Assembly (NCBI GenBank): GCA_039720395.1 | Contig: CM077828.1 | Span: 15,908,264 to 15,972,263, forward strand | Origin: Liquidambar formosana | Taxonomy: Eukaryota; Streptophyta; Magnoliopsida; Saxifragales; Altingiaceae | Length of the DNA: 64,000 nucleotides | Reading direction: 5' to 3' | In this document: piece by piece, positions 59,352 through 64,000 of the stretch | Layout: each line of letters starts with the position of its first letter | Position numbering within the stretch: the stretch's first letter is position 1 | Program-made: the position numbers and the translations under genes | The notes under the pieces: model-generated | Seen by the model: the letters and a program-made list of their open reading frames with translations, nothing else | What the model was told of the DNA's origin: nothing | Databases searched by the model: none

Positions 59352-62135
59352 TGTCACACCCCATTTTTGCACCACCTTACTAGGGCTCATCATTTCATGC
59401 ATGTTTTTGTTTTGTTTTTTAGTCTAGTCACTTGCATTAGTTTTCTAGAGTCACAAGGACAATGGATATGAATTTTGGTTCAAATTGGAGTTGATCTTGA
59501 GGGATAATAAGAGCTTTTGTGACTTGAGGGGCATAATCGTCTTTTAAGTCCCAAACTTTTCATTTGACCTTGGAATGATCTCCAAATTGTCAATTGGAGT
59601 TCATATGGATGCATATGAGGTATTTCTAGGGTCAATTTGGTAAGTCAATGGCTCGGGATTAAAATGGCTCGATGTAGTTCAAGTTGGTTAATTGACCCTT
59701 CCTTGGGTTAGCTCTAATTGACTCACAATTACCAACCAAATCTTTTCAAATTGACTTTCATTAGTCATCATTTTACCCTCAAAAGTGTTTCATGAAGTTC
59801 AATTTTGATATGGCCTGATGATGAGTTTAGTGTGGTTATTTACGGATTATCCTTGAAGAATTAGTGCGAATCACAGCATGAGATTTTTGGTTAAAATGAA
59901 AAGAAAATTATTTTATTAAATTAGCCATTTTTATCATGACACTAACACGTGTACGTATGTGATGAGTGTGTGTACGCACATACGATACATGTGCATGCGT
60001 GTTAGCGGTCAGTCTCCCAATTTTTATAAAAGACAATTTCCTTTTCCTATTCAGATTAGAAGTCTTTTATCATTATAAAATACCTTTTGATTATTCTCCA
60101 AGGAAACCTAGTCCAGGAAGGAAAGGGAAACTCCAGATTTCAGCTATAAATACTCTCTTAATGTCTTTAAATAAGGGAGAAGGGAAGAGGGTTTGGAGGG
60201 AGTGAAATTCGTCATAATTCAGCAGCAGATTTTCTGAAAACCAGCAGTCGTATTTTAATCATAACTTTTTCATCCGAAGTCAGAATTTGATGAAATTGGT
60301 CTTGTTAGAAAGATAATTCAATTCTCTACAACTTTGTATTTCACAAGCTTTGTCCAAATCCAACGTTTTCATACCCAAAAACGCGATTGAAGTTGCTGCT
60401 GCTGCAAAGTGACGAGAATCACTTTTTCTTTTCTCTTGTTCTCTTTTTGTTTTCTATTTCTTTTCAAAGTTGAGTGAGTTTTGATCTCTTTGCTGTGATA
60501 CCACTTTGACAAAGAGGAGGATTCGTGTTGGTTTGATTCACTCTAAAGACCTGAGGAGCCACGAACAATTACAAACACAAGGGGAGCCACTTCCTAAGGT
60601 ATTCTCCTTCTCTATTCAAGCTTAAACTAGGTTCTCATATGGGTTAGGCTTATTGCATGTTAAAGGTGACTTTTTTATAATGTATTAACACTCTAGCTAG
60701 TTAATATACATGGAATATCTATTTTTTATCTACTGTTTAGCATGCTTTAGGGCTGTCCTTTAGGTTTTTAATGCATAGTTATGATTCGTGTGCTCCTATT
60801 GTCCTTGTGTTAGGATTAGTGTCATTGCATGTTAGAGTTAGGATTTTCATCATGTTATATTGCTTTAGTTAGTTAATATGCATGATTTAATTTCTGTTTA
60901 GTTTGGTTTTAGCATGATTAAAGTATGTTTTGTATGTTTTTAAGCATATTTGTGAGTTTAGGGTTTTAGAGTCATTGTTTCGTGTTTGTTTTCATATAGC
61001 ATGATAAAGTAGACTTTTTTATTTGGTTTTTCTTCGTGTTTGCTGTATATGTTTTTCATATGGAGTAAACATGATAGTTTTGCATGCATGTTAGTATGTT
61101 TTAGGGTTTTTATGCATGATATGGTTCTAGGAATATGTTAGGACTTATTATTGTTCGCTGTTTTTGCTATTAGCATGCTTAGTGGATGATTTTAGGTCAT
61201 AATACTATTCTGTCCAGATTTGCATGTTAGTGTTTTTGCATGGTTTTGAGCACTTGTAAGGGTGCAAATAGGTGTGGTATTTGTCCCATGGCAAATAGGG
61301 CTGCTTATGTCTGAAATGGCTAAATGCTTGGAGCTAATTGTGCTCAGGTGAGTGGGTGTGAAGGTGCCCCAATTCACCTTTCTTCTTAACTCATTCTCTT
61401 CTCCCTATCTAGGGTTAATTTTTAATACAATTCCTATGGTTTAATTAGAGGTTTCCTTAACCAACAAAATTCTGGTTTTTATTAAAGTTTCCATTTTGTG
61501 GATTTCTTTCCTAAAATCAAACTTTCTATCATATTCAACTCTTTTGATCAAATAAGGAAACCTAGGGTTTTTACCATAGGTTTGTATTAGGATTTAACCT
61601 TAGTTCTAATCGAACTTTGTGGACTTTGATCCATGTATTTCGTTGCATGGTACGTAGGCGCTCTTCGTGAGGCTCAAGTCCATTCTAGGATCCAAGCATC
61701 CTAGGTTTATTTATGTTTTCTTTTCTTCTTTTTATTTTCTGTTTTTATTTGCTTATTATGCATGGATGGATGAATGAAATATATGATATGCATGCAATTC
61801 TTGTGATGATATACTTGCTGATTTTTGTATGGAAAGACTTTAATTTAGCCCAAATGAACTGAGAGACCGAAAGGGTGACATGGGTGCCTATAGGCTTTGC
61901 CTAGAACCTTCCCATGTCATAACTTAGCCTCCGAATCCCCGATTTCTTTGGTTTTCAAAAGATTGGTTTTTGCCTTTCCTTTTCTATGGAGTCATTCAAA
62001 TTGTTTTCCTAAAACAAACTATTTTTAGGGTTTTCCTTGTTTCCTTTAAAAAATAAGGTGGCGACTCCTTTCCTTTTTCTTTTTCAAACCCACTTTCTTT
62101 TCAATCCCTCGTGGGCCCAATTTTCGGGGTTCACA
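59352..62135 (+). repeat. 5' LTR of the second Tat element
   Basis: 2784 bp, from TGTCACACCCCATTTTTGC to TTCGGGGTTCACA. TATAAATA at 60145-60152. The first about 460 bases and the right about 1 kb resemble the other Tat LTRs, but roughly 59815-60600 is different sequence, indicating a distinct U3/R subtype. Confidence 0.9.
59942..60005. repeat. Palindrome in the U3 of the second Tat LTR
   Basis: CTAACACG and CGTATGTG in the left arm match CACATACG and CGTGTTAG in the right arm, with ACGTGTACGT/ACATGTGCATGC between. It is unrelated in sequence to the GC-rich palindromes but lies in the same place, about 170 bases before TATA. Confidence 0.6.
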
Positions 62136-62136
62136 A

Positions 62137-62156
62137 TTTGGCGACTCCACTGGGGA
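62137..62156 (+). other. Primer binding site of the second Tat element
   Basis: TTTGGCGACTCCACTGGGG, identical to 25434-25452, one base after the LTR. Confidence 0.78.
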
Positions 62157-63012
62157 TGTTGTGGGCTGGACTCTATAAAGTTTAATTGGGCTAGGTTAAT
62201 TTCTTATGTTTAATTAAAATCAATCACATTGCATCCGCTTGATTGTGTGCTTTCATTTATTGCATTGTGTGCGCAAACTCTTGCATGTTAGGATCGATGT
62301 CCCTCGATGTATCCTTGCCAACGATCGGCCTAGTCTCAACCTTAGTTTTCCTGATTCCATGTGTTGGGGCGAAAGCTATCAACCTCTCTTGCCTAGTACC
62401 CTTGGGCTTGCCCTTGGGTATATTAAATGAGTTAATCACGTACTGCTGGACCCACGCGGCGTTCCTGATGCCACATGTGGTTAGGTATAAGGATTGCTCA
62501 AGCAAGTGAAGGACCCTAGCCTACCCTTATCATTAGTCCATATAGACAGACTTGTAGGACACTACGGTCTCACCTTTATGCACCCACAATTGTTTGTAAT
62601 GATGCTATGCCGTGTTTGTGGTGTGAGGCTTTATATCTTATGCCCTTAATATAGACCTTTAAACCCTAGCCTTCGTTAAGGCCATGGGTTAGGAGGAATA
62701 AATTAAGGAAATAGGATGTAAAGCTATGTTTGTGATGTGCTAGTCCTAGGGGATTAATTAAACCTAATTGAAGGACTCTATGCCCTATTCTTTAAAACAT
62801 ACCCTTAATCCATGACCCCTGTAAAGGTAATTGGATAAAAGGAATGAATTAATTGAACATGGTGTAGAGACCGAATTCATTAAGGAAAATATGGAGGTTT
62901 AGGACAGATCCTTAGGCTAAAGGTTAAAACTTTTCTATCCATAGACGTGTTGGCTTGGATCCGCAATCCACAAGGGCGTCTAGTGAGTGTTGAGTCTACC
63001 CATCAGACAAAC
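62157..63012. other. Leader of the second Tat element
   Basis: Untranslated leader resembling 25454-26202. The gag frame remains open upstream of the ATG at 63013 through DVLAWIRNPQGRLVS, so translation could start earlier, but the first ATG is at 63013. Confidence 0.55.
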
Positions 63013-64000
63013 ATGGCCGACGAAAGAACTAGTGAGGGGCACTTTGACCTTGAGGCTTGCCTAAAAGCCATCATGGCCAAGCTTGACCATACCGCCGAGA
63101 CATCCGATACCGCATTGAAAATGGCTCAAGAGAACCAACAGAAGATGGCGGATCTTGAACAAAATGGCTCTAAGGCCCATTCCTCGGGTATACCTCATGG
63201 GGCTGGCACCGAAGAGGGACCTCAATCCAATGAGAACACCAAGACAAGGGGGGAAAGTAGCTCGAAACCTGAGGTCACCAACCTAGAAGGGGAAGCCAAG
63301 GGGAAAGGTACTAGCAGTGATTCCGTGTTAGCTAGCAAGGTAGAAGCATTGGAGAGAACTATAAAAGGAATCCGTAGGGCTGATGACATGGTCGATGTGC
63401 GGACTTTATCTCTGTTTCCAACGGCTCGCATTCCACTGCAATTCAAGATGCCGGAGTTAGAAAAGTTCGATGGGACGGGTTGCCCTAAGACTCATTTGAA
63501 GATGTATGTGCGAGCTATGCACCCTCGAGGGGCTACTGACGAGCTTTTAGCTCAAATGTTCCATGAAACCTTGGCCACTTCTGCTTTGAAATGGTTCTTA
63601 TCCTTGGATGAGAACAGAACTCAAACTTGGGAAGACATATGCAATGAGTTCTCAGAGCACTACAAGTATAACACAGAGGTGGACGTTACTCGAAGGGACC
63701 TAGAAACTACCAAGCAAGGGGCTCATGAAACTTTCTCCGCTTACATTACAAGGTGGAGACAAAAGGCGTCGAGAATGACGGATAGGCCGAATGAGGAGGA
63801 CCAAATTCAGTTAGTGGTTAAGAACCTGCTGCCCGTGTATCACAAGCACCTATTTGCCCACTATTTCCCAAATTTCAAAGCTCTCATTGGGGCTGGCACG
63901 CAGGTTGAAGATGCTATCAATGATGGGACAATCAAGACTGAGGAAGTGAGGAGTCGCAAGACAAACTTTACTGGGAAGAACAATGCCGAGGTCAACACCA
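63013..64000 (+). CDS. gag of the second Tat element, intact as far as seen (runs off window)
   Basis: Capsid/nucleocapsid polyprotein start. From the ATG (MADERTSEGHFDLEACLKA) the frame stays open for about 329 codons to the window end. Capsid motifs are MPELEKFDGTGCPKTHLKMY, LATSALKWFLSLDENRTQTW and ETFSAYITRWRQKASRMTD. It has an extra about 25-residue acidic/Ser-rich insert near residue 70-95 relative to the decayed gag at 26203. This copy shows which of the changes in the first gag are frameshifts. The zinc knuckles and pol lie beyond the window. Confidence 0.85.
   Translation, partial: MADERTSEGHFDLEACLKAIMAKLDHTAETSDTALKMAQENQQKMADLEQNGSKAHSSGIPHGAGTEEGPQSNENTKTRGESSSKPEVTNLEGEAKGKGTSSDSVLASKVEALERTIKGIRRADDMVDVRTLSLFPTARIPLQFKMPELEKFDGTGCPKTHLKMYVRAMHPRGATDELLAQMFHETLATSALKWFLSLDENRTQTWEDICNEFSEHYKYNTEVDVTRRDLETTKQGAHETFSAYITRWRQKASRMTDRPNEEDQIQLVVKNLLPVYHKHLFAHYFPNFKALIGAGTQVEDAINDGTIKTEEVRSRKTNFTGKNNAEVNT

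Larger units (their letters stand above)
59352..64000 (+). mobile_element. Second Tat-type Gypsy element, 5' part
   Basis: A full 5' LTR (59352-62135), PBS (62137-62156), leader and an open gag that runs off the window. Same family as the element at 23181-46101. The left flank is GTTTG; the target duplication cannot be confirmed without the right end. Confidence 0.9.

Overview
The window is nuclear DNA of a eudicot plant with a repeat-rich genome. The evidence is a pair of intron-containing family-1 glycoside hydrolase genes with plant exon structure, followed by nested plant LTR retrotransposons and small DNA transposons. I cannot name the species from sequence alone.

1-12.3 kb is a tandem duplication of a beta-glucosidase gene most like the Arabidopsis BGLU44 / rice Os3BGlu7 group. 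Copy 1 (exons 2-11 visible, exon 1 off the left edge) is open throughout. Copy 2 has its promoter and signal-peptide exon in the window, but one extra base in exon 8 puts a stop at the start of exon 9, before the catalytic nucleophile. The duplicated block also carries the introns, a 3' flank with a three-fold degenerate repeat, and a LINE zinc-finger remnant.

12.3-19.3 kb holds a decayed Myb/SANT-like gene split by a non-autonomous hAT element with an 8-bp target duplication, two adjacent SINE-like copies in opposite orientation, a Mutator-type MITE with a 9-bp target duplication, a long-TIR MITE and AT-rich DNA.

19.3-46.1 kb is dominated by a large Ty3/Gypsy element of the Tat (Ogre/Retand) type. 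In order it has a truncated 5' LTR, PBS, decayed gag, protease, a G-patch-like segment, a probable intron, reverse transcriptase, RNase H, a second archaeal-type RNase H and integrase. On the opposite strand it carries two cargo units: a DUF7745-like ORF and a seven-exon plant mobile domain (PMD) gene. Three blocks of tandem or inverted repeats follow, then a 3' LTR split by a reversed solo LTR. A GC-rich palindromic box lies upstream of the TATA box in the LTR and recurs upstream of both antisense units. This shared-promoter layout is the most interesting structure I found.

46.1-59.3 kb contains AT-rich DNA, a Copia-like LTR start, a complete TRIM with its target duplication, a Copia RNase H fragment on the minus strand, and two solo LTRs of different families inserted one base apart. 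59.35-64 kb is the start of a second Tat-type element with a complete 5' LTR, PBS and an uninterrupted gag that runs off the window.

The only candidates for host function are the beta-glucosidase genes. The rest is transposable-element sequence or decayed gene fragments.
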